Both the position numbers and the translations under genes were made by a program. This document shows positions 34,472-43,837 of a DNA stretch of 59,217 nt, one piece after another. Below the pieces are notes generated by a model. The model was given only the letters and a program-made list of their open reading frames with translations, was not told the origin of the DNA and did no database searches. The DNA comes from an uncultured Porphyromonadaceae bacterium (lineage in GTDB: Bacteria; Bacteroidota; Bacteroidia; Bacteroidales; Muribaculaceae): NCBI GenBank assembly GCA_900555715.1, contig USMC01000013.1:1-59217 (forward strand), in the 5' to 3' direction. Numbering within the stretch: position 1 is the stretch's first letter; each line of letters opens with the position of its first letter.

Positions 34472-36606
34472 ACATACAAGAAGCCATTGCTTCCCGGACA
34501 GGTCTTCCTCTCCACGGAGTCGCCGCTGTTGTCGAACTCCTCGACGACGGTGCGACAGTACCATTCATAAGCCGCTACCGCAAAGAACGCACCGGTTCGC
34601 TCGACGAAGTGGCAGTGCGGCAGATTGAGGAGACACTTGCGGCAGTACGGCAGCTGGAACAGCGCAAAGACTTTGTGCGCCAGGCAATCGCCGACGCAGG
34701 AGCGCTGGATGCCGACATGGAGCGACGACTCAACGCCGCAGTATCGCTCACCGAAGTAGAAGACATTTATGCGCCTTATAAACCGCGCCGGCGCACGCGT
34801 GCTACCATCGCCCGCGAAAAAGGACTCGAACCGCTTGCAAAAATCATTATGTCGGGCAGAGCCGCCGACTGCGCCGTCGCCGCCAGACGTTTTGTTAAGG
34901 ATAACGGAGCGACAGACATAGACGACGCCATTGCCGGTGCACAGGACATCATCGCTGAATGGGCTTCGGAAAACAGCAGACTCCGCAACATGACACGTCG
35001 CGCACTTCGCCGCAACGCCGATATAGCATGTACAGCCGCAAAAGGCAAAGAAGCTGAACTTGCTGCCTCGCCATACAAGGACTATGCATCGTTTTCCATT
35101 CCTGTGTCGCGATGCAGCTCGCATCAGTATCTCGCCATAAGGCGTGCTGAACAAGAAGGACTTCTTAAAGTAAAATATGAGCTACGCGAATCCGGACGGC
35201 TTGTCGACAGCCTGTGCGAATCGTTCGTACTCGGAACTGCGACAAAAGACTGCGCTGAGCTTGCATGCGGAGCGGTTGCCGACGCTTATAGACGTCTGCT
35301 CCTACCGTCTGCCGAGACTGAAATATCGGCAGAGCTGAAAGAGAAATCCGACGATATTGCAATCGACATTTTCGCCCGCAATCTGCGCCAGCTGCTTCTG
35401 GCAGCGCCTCTTCTGAGACGCCGCGTGCTCGCCATAGACCCCGCCTACCGGACAGGGTGCAAGATTGTTTATCTCGACGAGCAGGGCAAACTGCTTCACG
35501 ACAGTGTGATATACCCTACTCCACCGAAAAACGACATATCCGGAGCTACCGCCGAACTGCGCAGGCTCAATGCCATCTACCATCCCGATGCCGTTGCCAT
35601 AGGGAACGGGGCAGCATCGCGCGAGACCCGCAGCTTCATTCTCGGAAGCAAGCTATTCAACGACAGAAGCGTCTATATTGTCAATGAAGACGGAGCGTCG
35701 GTCTACTCCGCCGGCGACGTCGCCCGCAAGGAGTTTCCCGACAAAGATGTCACAGTCCGCGGCGCCGTCTCGATAGGACGACGTCTCATCGACCCGCTTG
35801 CCGAGCTTGTCAAAATCACGCCGAAATCCATAGGTGTCGGGCAATACCAGCACGACGTCGACCAAGGCAAACTGAAAAATGCGCTTGACTATACTGTGAT
35901 GAGCTGCGTCAACGCTGTCGGCGTCAATGCCAACACTGCATCCGAAGAGCTTCTGAGCTACGTGTCGGGAATCGGTCCGCAACTTGCCTCAAACATTGTG
36001 AAGTTCCGCAAGGAAAACGGTGCCTTTGCTTCGCGCACCGCCTTGCGCAAGGTTCCGCGCTTAGGCGACAAAACATTTGAACAGTGTGCAGGCTTCCTGC
36101 GGATCAACGGCGAAAATCCGCTGGACAACACCGGCATTCATCCTGAAAGCTACCCTCTGGTTAGCAGGATGGCTCGTCTGTGCCGAATTCCTCTTGCCGA
36201 AATGCCCGGAAACACCTCCGTTCTCGACTCGCTCGACGCTGCATCACTCGCACGCGAGCTCGACGGCGGCGAAGAAACCATCGCCGACATCATTGCCGAG
36301 CTACGTAAACCAGGACGCGACCCGCGCACCGACAGTGATGCCGCGCCTTTTGAGCCCTCCGTGGAGAGCTTCGAGCAAATCAGCGAAGGAATGACACTTA
36401 ACGGCACCGTATGCAACATCACCGCATTCGGCGCATTTGTAGATCTCGGCATCAAAGAGAAAGGTCTTATACATATATCTCAGGTCGCCGACCGCCGCGT
36501 GACATCTGTCGGCGATGTTCTCTGTCTCGGTCAGCGGGTATGCGCGCGTGTAATTGCTGTCGATGCCGAACGCCACAGAATCAGTCTTAGTCTGCGTCAT
36601 GAATAA
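34468..36606 (+). CDS. tex: Tex family transcription accessory RNA-binding protein
   Basis: Nucleic-acid-binding protein of 712 residues with the full Tex architecture. It has an N-terminal helical Tex_N domain (ASRTGLPLHGVAAVVELLDDGATVPFISRYRKERTG), a YqgF/RNase-H-like domain (LAIDPAYRTGCK near residue 320) and helix-hairpin-helix motifs (SYVSGIGPQLASNIVKFR). The C-terminal S1 domain (about 635-712) includes GMTLNGTVCNITAFGAFVDLGIKEKGLIHISQ. Tex proteins affect transcription and stress tolerance. The gene overlaps folK by 8 bp. Confidence 0.96.
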   Translation: MNIQEAIASRTGLPLHGVAAVVELLDDGATVPFISRYRKERTGSLDEVAVRQIEETLAAVRQLEQRKDFVRQAIADAGALDADMERRLNAAVSLTEVEDIYAPYKPRRRTRATIAREKGLEPLAKIIMSGRAADCAVAARRFVKDNGATDIDDAIAGAQDIIAEWASENSRLRNMTRRALRRNADIACTAAKGKEAELAASPYKDYASFSIPVSRCSSHQYLAIRRAEQEGLLKVKYELRESGRLVDSLCESFVLGTATKDCAELACGAVADAYRRLLLPSAETEISAELKEKSDDIAIDIFARNLRQLLLAAPLLRRRVLAIDPAYRTGCKIVYLDEQGKLLHDSVIYPTPPKNDISGATAELRRLNAIYHPDAVAIGNGAASRETRSFILGSKLFNDRSVYIVNEDGASVYSAGDVARKEFPDKDVTVRGAVSIGRRLIDPLAELVKITPKSIGVGQYQHDVDQGKLKNALDYTVMSCVNAVGVNANTASEELLSYVSGIGPQLASNIVKFRKENGAFASRTALRKVPRLGDKTFEQCAGFLRINGENPLDNTGIHPESYPLVSRMARLCRIPLAEMPGNTSVLDSLDAASLARELDGGEETIADIIAELRKPGRDPRTDSDAAPFEPSVESFEQISEGMTLNGTVCNITAFGAFVDLGIKEKGLIHISQVADRRVTSVGDVLCLGQRVCARVIAVDAERHRISLSLRHE

Positions 36607-36976
36607 AGCCATACTTTGTCTTGGCGGCAACGCTACCGAATCGGACGCACGTATTTCCGACGCTCTGACATTCCTCGGAAAAATCGGGCACGTATATGCC
36701 GCATCCGGCATATACGTCACCGAACCGGAATACGGCGAGACAACCGCTGATTATATCAACGATGTTGTATTCTTGGAGACACCCATGGATTACGAAGAGC
36801 TGAAAGTTACGACGAAGAATTATGAAAGCGGAATCCGTGCCGCCTACACCGAGCCGCAGCATGTGATTCTCGACATCGACATCGTTGTGTGGAACGGCGA
36901 CGTTGTCCGCCCGAAAGACTTCGCATCCTCTTACTTCCGCAAAGGCATGGAACTGCTCGGTAAAGGTCTCCAATAG
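36599..36976 (+). CDS. folK: Short FolK-like (HPPK) protein
   Basis: Predicted pyrophosphokinase for hydroxymethyldihydropterin in folate synthesis. The 125-residue protein has the ILCLGGN start and the paired Asp of LDIDIVVWN in the position of the HPPK metal-binding D-x-D. It is shorter than typical FolK (about 155-170 aa) and lacks a clear C-terminal R-F-V-L-x-P-L segment, showing RKGMELLGKG instead. It may be a compact functional variant or a degraded relative. It overlaps the 3' end of tex by 8 bp and converges with comEC, overlapping it by 46 bp. Confidence 0.65.
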   Translation: MNKAILCLGGNATESDARISDALTFLGKIGHVYAASGIYVTEPEYGETTADYINDVVFLETPMDYEELKVTTKNYESGIRAAYTEPQHVILDIDIVVWNGDVVRPKDFASSYFRKGMELLGKGLQ

Positions 36977-38880
36977 GCTTTCCGGCTAATATTAACGACC
37001 GTCCTCCCGCCGGCGTTTCTTGTCAGCACGTCGCGTAGTTCCGGCTTGATGTCTGCTCCGAGAACGATTGTTTCCGGAGCGACCTTCTCAACAAGAAGTT
37101 CTGCATCTCCGTCGAACGAACGGTCGACAACGAGAATTTCCGCGTGGCTCAGACTATCCGCCGACGTGCCTTTAGCAGCCAGAAAAAAAGGCAGACTGCC
37201 GTCGGTTCGCGGATTGATAAGCACGCTGTCCGGCTCTATTCCGCATCCTTCAAAGAATGCACCGGCTCCGAAGAGAATCTTGCAGATTGGTTTCGACGTG
37301 AACACGGCGCCTCTTCCGTTACTGACGAAACAGACCTGCGTGCGCCTGCTGTCGCCGCATACAAGCAGTCCGTCGGCAGTTTTCTGACGGACACATGCGG
37401 TAACACACATGGCTGCGACGCACAGCATAAAAAGAAGCGTTGTCTTACGGCCTCGGAAATGCACCGCCAACGCAAGCGAGGCAAGAACAGCTACGGAGAG
37501 AAACAACACGGAATCGTCGATATAAAGCGGCATCGACATATCTGCAATGTCGCATATTTTCTTCATCGCGCCAGATATCCATTCCAGAATACCTGAAAAA
37601 GGCAGTCCCAGACATATCTCTCCCGCTCCCAAAACCATAAACGGCGGAAACAGAAGCGACGCACAGGCATTGGCAGGCACCGACAAAAGCGGCACACGGT
37701 GAAACCATGCCAGCACGACGGGCAACGTAGCAATCGTAGCTGCCAGCGGTACAAGAAACAATGCCACGGCATAGCGCAGCACCCTGTGACGCCTCGGGAC
37801 AGGGTTAAAACTGTCGGCAAAGAGCAGAATGCCAAGCACTGCCGTAACCGAGAGCTGAAAACCGGGGTCGAAAATACAGCGAGGCTGCACGAATATCATC
37901 AGAGCGACGGCGAGTGCGAGAGTATTGTACGGCGACAGCTCCCGCTGCATCAGCCTGACTACGTAAAAAGCTGAAAGCATGACCGAGGCGCGTACTGCAG
38001 AAAGAGGAAAGCCGATGAATGCCACATAAAGCCATACGAGCAGGATCATAAGGAAATAACGTAACCTGCCGACACGACTCCACAGACGCAGCGGATACAA
38101 AAGGAATGAAATCATTCCTGCAATTATAAAAATATGAAAACCACTGATACACAGCAGATGCGACAGTCCTGCGGCGCGGAATCGCTCTTTGACGCTAAGC
38201 GGAGGCGCGTCGGCGCCAAGCAGAGCCGTCGCAAGAGTGGACGACACTTCCGCGGGCAGTCCGGAAGAATACAGAGCAAGAGCCGCACGGTCGCGCAGAG
38301 ATGTCATGCGAAGCCGTATGTCATCATGTCTGCCGACTACCGTCACTCCATCAATAGATGTCTTGAATACAGCGCTGATACCGCCGGCGCGGACAAACAT
38401 CTCCTCCGCGTCCATATACGGCACATCCGCGAACATCCCGACCGGCTCGGGTTCTCCGCGAAGGCATACCACATCGCCTTCCGACAGTCCGGACAACACA
38501 TCCATAACAATTACCGAGCATCTGAACGGCTCACATTCCCTGCCATCACGTGCGAGGACCGTTGCTTCGCAACGAAGCGACGCCTGACCGTTGAAGGTTT
38601 TGTCTATACTGAGGGTATAGAGCGCCTCCCCACCACCTACATATTCAGCAGGCACCGGAGGCGTCATAGTCATAAAGAACGACGCAGCGGCAACAGAGAG
38701 CCCGACAAGAAATGTTCCAGGCGCACGTCTGCCGCCACGGAGAACGATAAAAATGCTTGCCGCTACAAGGACGGCAAGCATAGCATATTCAAAATACGAG
38801 CGGCTTCCGAGAGCCATCGCCGCAGTCAGAGCACCTGCCGCAAGAGACAGGGCGGGCAATGACTCAAGCCTTGCATTCAT
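36931..38880 (-). CDS. comEC: ComEC/Rec2-type DNA uptake channel
   Basis: Inner-membrane protein of the family that carries DNA across the membrane in natural transformation. The 649-residue protein has an N-terminal pair of helices, a DUF4131-like soluble segment (about residues 100-215) and the Competence domain with many membrane helices (about 225-500). GLSHLLCISGFHIFIIAG is the family motif. The C-terminal lactamase-like region (after about 510) is reduced and keeps only a short stretch. Whether the strain is competent is unknown. The gene starts exactly after the stop of the YeiH-type gene and ends inside folK. Confidence 0.9.
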   Translation of the reverse strand: MNARLESLPALSLAAGALTAAMALGSRSYFEYAMLAVLVAASIFIVLRGGRRAPGTFLVGLSVAAASFFMTMTPPVPAEYVGGGEALYTLSIDKTFNGQASLRCEATVLARDGRECEPFRCSVIVMDVLSGLSEGDVVCLRGEPEPVGMFADVPYMDAEEMFVRAGGISAVFKTSIDGVTVVGRHDDIRLRMTSLRDRAALALYSSGLPAEVSSTLATALLGADAPPLSVKERFRAAGLSHLLCISGFHIFIIAGMISFLLYPLRLWSRVGRLRYFLMILLVWLYVAFIGFPLSAVRASVMLSAFYVVRLMQRELSPYNTLALAVALMIFVQPRCIFDPGFQLSVTAVLGILLFADSFNPVPRRHRVLRYAVALFLVPLAATIATLPVVLAWFHRVPLLSVPANACASLLFPPFMVLGAGEICLGLPFSGILEWISGAMKKICDIADMSMPLYIDDSVLFLSVAVLASLALAVHFRGRKTTLLFMLCVAAMCVTACVRQKTADGLLVCGDSRRTQVCFVSNGRGAVFTSKPICKILFGAGAFFEGCGIEPDSVLINPRTDGSLPFFLAAKGTSADSLSHAEILVVDRSFDGDAELLVEKVAPETIVLGADIKPELRDVLTRNAGGRTVVNISRKAYWRPLPSSSMPLRK

Positions 38881-39828
38881 CTATTCAATGGTTTTTAGAA
38901 CCACGGCAAGCGACGACATGCTGATGACAATCCACAGTATCACCGCCTGAAGCAATGGCTTGACGCCTACTGACTTGATCGACGCCAGAGAAAGTGACGC
39001 GCCGATGAGGAAGAGCGTAAGAACCATACCGCGACGGGCTATCCAGACCATTACCGAAACAAAAGCTTCCGGAAGAGCCACATACGTATTGACTACCATC
39101 GCAAGAACAAAAATGAAAATGAACCATGGTACGGAAATTTTCGAGCTCTTGTCACGGAAAATGAACATTGTGGCAATGGCGAGCGGAATAATCCAGAGCG
39201 CACGGGTCAGCTTGATGAGAGTGGCTATCTGGAGCGCGCTCTCGCCGTAGCTCTCACCCGCTCCGACGACCGACGATGTGTCGTGAATGGCAATAGCAGC
39301 CCATGTGCCGAACTGTTCCTGCGACATATCGAGGAGATGTCCCAGCGGAGGGAAAATGAAAAGAGCTATGGAATTGAGGATGAAGATGACGCCGAGCGAT
39401 ACAGCCATCTCGTTTTCATTCGCTTTCAGCACCGGTCCGACGGCGGCAATGGCACTACCGCCGCATATAGCTGTACCGGAAGAAATCAGATATGCCGTCT
39501 TGCGGTTGATATGCATCCAGTATCCGACCATTACACCGAGTACCATCACGCCGATGACCGAAACGACAGTAAACAGCATGCCTTCGCTGCCGGAACGCAG
39601 CGACTCGTGAAGATTCATATTAAATCCGAGGCATACGACAGACACCTGCAGAAGATACTTTGAAGTCTTCTTGTTAAATTTAGGATAAGGATTCGGAAAG
39701 ATAAAAGCGAAAATAAGACCGAGAAGCAGGGCTATAGGAGCCGATATCTGCGGAAGACCGAGTTCTTTAAACGGGAAGAGAATAAGTACAATCAGAAGAA
39801 TGTAAATATATTTAGCGCTTTGTTTCAT
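38881..39828 (-). CDS. YeiH family putative sulfate exporter
   Basis: A 315-residue integral membrane protein of the UPF0324/YeiH family with about ten hydrophobic helices. GFNMNLHESLRSG, YLISSGTAICGGSAIAAVGPV and WAAIAIHDTSSVVGAG are family motifs. Members are annotated as putative sulfate or inorganic-anion exporters, but evidence for the substrate is thin. It lies 11 bp after aroE and directly upstream of comEC. Confidence 0.88.
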   Translation of the reverse strand: MKQSAKYIYILLIVLILFPFKELGLPQISAPIALLLGLIFAFIFPNPYPKFNKKTSKYLLQVSVVCLGFNMNLHESLRSGSEGMLFTVVSVIGVMVLGVMVGYWMHINRKTAYLISSGTAICGGSAIAAVGPVLKANENEMAVSLGVIFILNSIALFIFPPLGHLLDMSQEQFGTWAAIAIHDTSSVVGAGESYGESALQIATLIKLTRALWIIPLAIATMFIFRDKSSKISVPWFIFIFVLAMVVNTYVALPEAFVSVMVWIARRGMVLTLFLIGASLSLASIKSVGVKPLLQAVILWIVISMSSLAVVLKTIE

Positions 39829-39839
39829 TGAACTTATAT

Positions 39840-40628
39840 TTATTGTATTAATGGTTTTGTCCAGATTTCAAAAGAAGCCATTGCCTGAATGAACAGCATA
39901 TCAAGACCGTTGCACACTTTGGCACCTTGCTGCCGGGCACGCGACATAAACATCGTTGTGCCTGGATTATAGACGAGATCGAAGCAATAGTTAGCCGGTG
40001 TAAGAAGGTCGTATGGCAGCGGCGGCATACTGTCGGTGTCCGGGAATGTTCCGAGTGGTGTCGCATTGACAATGAGCTGATTGTCTCTCAGTGTGGCGGC
40101 ATCTATATCGTCATACGTAATTATCCCCTGCCCTTTCTTCGAGCGGGAGACCAACGTTGTGCGGATTCCCATCCTGTGCAGAGCCACCTCTACGGCATGA
40201 GAGGCACCTCCTGTACCAAGGATGAGGGCTGCAGGACGGGCTTCGCCGAGGAAGGAAGCCACACTTTCTCCGAAGCCACGAACATCGGTATTGTAGCCTT
40301 CGAGCGCTTTCAGGCGTCCGCCGTCGGCGCGGATAATCTTTACCGTATTGACAGCGCCCACTTCTGAGGCAAGCTCGTCGACACTGTCGAGAAACGGAAT
40401 GATCGCCTGCTTGTAAGGTGCTGTGACGTTGAATCCGATCAGATCAGGATTCATCAGAATGATATTGTAGAGCGATTCGGATGTCAGCTCAGGCAACTCG
40501 AAATTTTCATATACACGACCGCTTCCGTCTTCTGTGAAAAGTCGCGTAAAAAACATCTTCGAGAAAGAATGCCCCAGCGGGTATCCTATAAGTCCGAAGT
40601 CTGCGCTGCGTGTCTGAGGGTTTGTCAT
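39840..40628 (-). CDS. aroE: Shikimate dehydrogenase AroE
   Basis: NADPH-dependent reduction of 3-dehydroshikimate. A protein of 262 residues starting MTNPQTRSADFGLIGYPLGHSFSK, with the substrate-binding NVTAPYKQAI block and the NADP loop LGTGGASHAVEVAL near residue 125. A much longer upstream reading frame is present but would run back through the RluD-type gene, so the ATG overlapping its stop by 4 bp is chosen. This shikimate gene sits apart from the Phe/Tyr operon. Confidence 0.95.
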   Translation of the reverse strand: MTNPQTRSADFGLIGYPLGHSFSKMFFTRLFTEDGSGRVYENFELPELTSESLYNIILMNPDLIGFNVTAPYKQAIIPFLDSVDELASEVGAVNTVKIIRADGGRLKALEGYNTDVRGFGESVASFLGEARPAALILGTGGASHAVEVALHRMGIRTTLVSRSKKGQGIITYDDIDAATLRDNQLIVNATPLGTFPDTDSMPPLPYDLLTPANYCFDLVYNPGTTMFMSRARQQGAKVCNGLDMLFIQAMASFEIWTKPLIQ

Positions 40629-41707
40629 TTTGCTAATGTACCGTTTGAATATGTGCGCCAACGGCTGATAAGTTCTGCCATATCGGCAGGAATATCGGCT
40701 GTAAAAAACATTTCTTCGCCTGTTTCTGGATGTACGAAGCCGAGAGTACGCGCATGGAGCGCCTGACGGGGGCACACGTCGAAACAGTTTTTGATAAAAG
40801 CCTGATATGTCGACGACTGCACGCCTCGGAGCACCTTGTCGCCTCCATAGCGGGCGTCGTTGAACAGCGGATGTCCGAGATAGCGCATGTGCACGCGTAT
40901 CTGGTGGGTGCGACCGGTCTCAAGGACACACTTGACGAGCGACACATGTGCAAAATGCTCTATGACAGAATAGTGCGTCACAGCCCTCTTGCCCTCCGCT
41001 CCGTCGAGCGGAAAAGTTGTCATCTGCAGCCTGTCCTTGGGCGAGCGCCCGATATTGGTCGCAATAGTTCCGTTGTCTTCTTCCGGGCGTCCCCACACCA
41101 TAGCGATATATTCTCTTTTGGTTGTCTTGTTGAAGAACTGACGTCCGAGGTTTGTTTTAGCGTCAGGAGTTTTGGCGACGACAAGCAGTCCGGATGTATC
41201 TTTGTCGATACGGTGCACCAGCCCCAGACGTGGGTCGTTGACATCGTAGTCGGGAGTATCTTTGAAATGCCATGCGAGGGCATTGACAAGTGTGCCGTCA
41301 TAGTTGCCGTGCCCAGGATGCACAACCATTCCAGCCGGTTTGTTGACAACAAGAACATATCGGTCCTCATATACAATATCGAGCGGAATATCCTGAGCTA
41401 TTATTTCGAAATCGTAGCGCGGACGGTCCATCACCACCTGAACGACGTCGAATGGCTTGACGCGGTAGTTAGATTTCACCGCTTTGCCGTTGACAAGGAT
41501 GCAACCGGCGTCGGCAGCCTGCTGCACACGGTTGCGCGACGATTTCTGAAGACGCGCAACCAGAAATTTGTCGACACGCAACAGTTCCTGTCCTTTGTCG
41601 GCTACAAAGCGGAAATGCTCATACAGCTCGCGACCGTCAATCTCGACGGAAGCCGAACCGGTTTCTTCCGCGAGCTCGTCGCTGTCGGTCATTTCGTCTT
41701 CTACCAT
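40625..41707 (-). CDS. rluD: RluA/RluD-family pseudouridine synthase
   Basis: Modifies uridines in rRNA or tRNA. The 360-residue protein has an acidic N-terminus (about 1-35), an S4 RNA-binding domain (about 40-95: LLRVDKFLVARLQKSSRNRVQQA) and the synthase domain with the catalytic Asp in GLVHRIDKDTSGLLVVAKT. ETGRTHQIRVHM is the second signature. It overlaps the PASTA gene by 7 bp and aroE by 4 bp. RluD is the most likely subfamily; RluC cannot be fully excluded. Confidence 0.92.
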   Translation of the reverse strand: MVEDEMTDSDELAEETGSASVEIDGRELYEHFRFVADKGQELLRVDKFLVARLQKSSRNRVQQAADAGCILVNGKAVKSNYRVKPFDVVQVVMDRPRYDFEIIAQDIPLDIVYEDRYVLVVNKPAGMVVHPGHGNYDGTLVNALAWHFKDTPDYDVNDPRLGLVHRIDKDTSGLLVVAKTPDAKTNLGRQFFNKTTKREYIAMVWGRPEEDNGTIATNIGRSPKDRLQMTTFPLDGAEGKRAVTHYSVIEHFAHVSLVKCVLETGRTHQIRVHMRYLGHPLFNDARYGGDKVLRGVQSSTYQAFIKNCFDVCPRQALHARTLGFVHPETGEEMFFTADIPADMAELISRWRTYSNGTLAK

Positions 41708-42345
41708 TCTTCGTTTTCTTCGGGAGAAAGAACCGGATTCTCGAACACAGTCAGCTCACCTATACTGTCGGTGAGCTCAGCGCCGCTGCCTACAGTAAGC
41801 GTAACAGCAGCAGTCACCGGAATGGAGCTGCCGATGCCAAGTGGCTTGCCATCGCATGAAGCGGAGAGAACAAGGTCGTCATACTCCGACGGTACTCGCT
41901 TGAGTTCGATATCGCTGATGCCAATTCCGCGCAGATACGACATAGCCTGTCTCGATGACACATTGCCTGTCAGAGGCATGGATATTGTCACCTGTTTGGG
42001 CGAAAAGGCTGTTATTGTGACATAGACCTGGCGACCGTCCTTTACAACAGCTCCGGGCTTGGGCCATGATTCGATGACAGTTCCCGGCGGTATGGTCGGG
42101 TCATATATCGAGTCGGAAATCTCGATCGACAGTTTATTGGCACTAAGGGTCGACGCCGCTTCGGCATAGCTTTTGTTCTTGATTTCGGGCACAACAGCGG
42201 TGCTGCCGTGCAAGGTCCAGAAATCGAGATAAATGAGCACACCCCACAGCAAAACGAGCCCTGTCGCCGCAATGAAGATGAGGTTGCATATTATAGGATG
42301 CCGCCTGTAGAACTCTTTTGGAGAGAATTTCCTGTTTTCTGCCAT
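41701..42345 (-). CDS. Membrane-anchored PASTA-domain protein
   Basis: A 214-residue protein with a cytoplasmic N-terminus, one membrane helix (about residues 20-40) and two to three PASTA domains outside. These domains bind peptidoglycan fragments or beta-lactams in other proteins. ELKNKSYAEA-like EIKNKSYAEAASTL and the WPKPGAVVKDGRQVYVT segment are typical PASTA strands. No kinase or transpeptidase domain is present. The start giving MAENRKFSPKEFYRRHP is favoured over one 30 bp upstream. It is the first gene of the five-gene minus-strand run ending in comEC. Confidence 0.88.
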   Translation of the reverse strand: MAENRKFSPKEFYRRHPIICNLIFIAATGLVLLWGVLIYLDFWTLHGSTAVVPEIKNKSYAEAASTLSANKLSIEISDSIYDPTIPPGTVIESWPKPGAVVKDGRQVYVTITAFSPKQVTISMPLTGNVSSRQAMSYLRGIGISDIELKRVPSEYDDLVLSASCDGKPLGIGSSIPVTAAVTLTVGSGAELTDSIGELTVFENPVLSPEENEEW

Positions 42346-42362
42346 TTTATTGAGTTTATCTG

Positions 42363-42370
42363 CAAAATTA
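42363..42370 (-). promoter_or_regulatory. -7 box for the PASTA-rluD-aroE run
   Basis: TAATTTTG on the minus strand, 17 bp upstream of the PASTA start. The -33 region is weak. Confidence 0.5.
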
Positions 42371-42431
42371 CACATTATTCATGAACTATCGCCGCTATAC
42401 TTCCTAAAAAACGTAAACAGTACCTTCAGGA

Positions 42432-42464
42432 TTTGTCTTTTGTTCGAAAAATTGACTATCTTTG
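42432..42464 (+). promoter_or_regulatory. Promoter for the histidine phosphatase gene
   Basis: TTTG at 42432-42435 and TATCTTTG at 42457-42464 with 21 nt between; the gene starts 24 bp downstream. Confidence 0.75.
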
Positions 42465-42488
42465 CATGAATACTGAAAAACACACATC

Positions 42489-43760
42489 ATGCAACTCAAG
42501 CACATTCTTTCTATCGCAATTTTCACCGGTATCGCACTGCAGGTACAAGCCCGCGAGCTGGTGACTTTCCCCCACGCTGCCAACAACTATCAGATGTACC
42601 CCGACCAGGACCTTCCCGACGTTTCGCAGGCTCCGAAAGGGTATGAGAACTTCCATATAGAACACTACGGTCGGCACGGTTCGCGCTGGCTGATAGGCTA
42701 TAAACGCCACGACGAAGCCATCCGGATGTTTGAGAAGGGCGATTCTGTCGGCGGTCTTACCGAACGCGGAAAAGAAATCCTTGCAGAACTACGCCAGACC
42801 CGCAAAGAACTCGAAAACCGCGAGGGTGAACTGTCTCCCAAGGGTGCCGCACAGCATCGGGGCATAGCACGCCGTATGTACCGCAACTTCCCCGGAATTT
42901 TCAAAAAGGGGACATACGTCGACGCCAGGTCCACCAACATACCGCGATGCATCCTTTCAATGTCGAACGCCGTAATCGAGCTTCTTAACAACGAGCCTGG
43001 ACTGAATGTAGACATCGAAGCCTCAGCCTCCGACCACTGGTATATGAAAAACGTAACCGACACCGAAGCTATCAAGGCGGAGAAAGAGGGACTTGAGAAA
43101 CCTTTCAAGGAATTCCACAAACGCAACCTCACCGACGGAGCATATCTCGCCAAGCTCTTCAAAAAGCCTGCCGAGACTGCGGAAGTCATCAATGAAGAGA
43201 AACTTACAGAATATCTATTCGACATAGCCGGCAACTCGGTAAGCACCGGCGATCAGTCGGACATATTCGACATTTTCTCTCCTGAAGAGTTCGACAGAAT
43301 CTGGCGCGTGCAGAACGCCAAGTGGTATATCTGCAGCGGCAATACGCCCCTTACCAAAGGTCTTGTTCCGCTACGCCAGCGCTATCTTCTCCAGAACTTC
43401 ATAGAGAGCGCCGACACCGCTATCGTATCGAAAAACAAGTCGGTGAACCTTCGCTTCGGTCACGAGGTGATTGTCATCCCCTTTGTCTGCCTCCTCGAAC
43501 TCAACGACTACGGCAAAGTTTACGACAATCTCGACGTACTTGCCGACAACTGGCACAGCTACGAGATTTTCCCGATGGCATGCAACGTACAGATGATTTT
43601 CGCCCGTCCCAAGAAAAAGAACTATACAGCCGACGACGTCCTTGTCAAAGTTCTTCTCAACGAACGCCCGGCAACGCTTCCCGTACCGGCAGTCAACGGC
43701 GACTATGTACGCTGGAAAGATCTCCGCGAACACTACGCAAAACGCATCGGCATGAAATAA
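42489..43760 (+). CDS. Secreted histidine-type acid phosphatase (phytase-like)
   Basis: A 423-residue protein with a signal peptide (about residues 1-20, ending VQAR) and the histidine-phosphatase catalytic motif YGRHGSR, with the nucleophilic His at residue 63. The acid/base pair appears as the HE of LRFGHEVIVIP near residue 325. It is closer to the large branch-2 family (acid phosphatases, phytase/MINPP) than to phosphoglycerate-mutase types. Such secreted enzymes release phosphate in the gut. Substrate is not determined. It is single-gene with a strong terminator. Confidence 0.86.
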   Translation: MQLKHILSIAIFTGIALQVQARELVTFPHAANNYQMYPDQDLPDVSQAPKGYENFHIEHYGRHGSRWLIGYKRHDEAIRMFEKGDSVGGLTERGKEILAELRQTRKELENREGELSPKGAAQHRGIARRMYRNFPGIFKKGTYVDARSTNIPRCILSMSNAVIELLNNEPGLNVDIEASASDHWYMKNVTDTEAIKAEKEGLEKPFKEFHKRNLTDGAYLAKLFKKPAETAEVINEEKLTEYLFDIAGNSVSTGDQSDIFDIFSPEEFDRIWRVQNAKWYICSGNTPLTKGLVPLRQRYLLQNFIESADTAIVSKNKSVNLRFGHEVIVIPFVCLLELNDYGKVYDNLDVLADNWHSYEIFPMACNVQMIFARPKKKNYTADDVLVKVLLNERPATLPVPAVNGDYVRWKDLREHYAKRIGMK

Positions 43761-43788
43761 GCAACCGAAACATACATATAATATATAG

Positions 43789-43824
43789 AATCAGCGCTCC
43801 CGACGACAGGAGCGCTGATTCTAT
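43789..43824. terminator. Strong bidirectional terminator
   Basis: A perfect 12-bp stem (AATCAGCGCTCC at 43789-43800 with GGAGCGCTGATT at 43809-43820) and an 8-nt loop, flanked by AT-rich sequence. It lies between converging phosphatase and PAP2 genes. Confidence 0.88.
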
Positions 43825-43837
43825 TATAATAATGTTG

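Noticed and set aside
40730..42025. 431-codon plus-strand frame opposite the rluD and PASTA genes
   Set aside because: The minus strand has two intact, recognisable proteins in this interval. The plus frame has no family signature and spans both genes, typical of a shadow frame.
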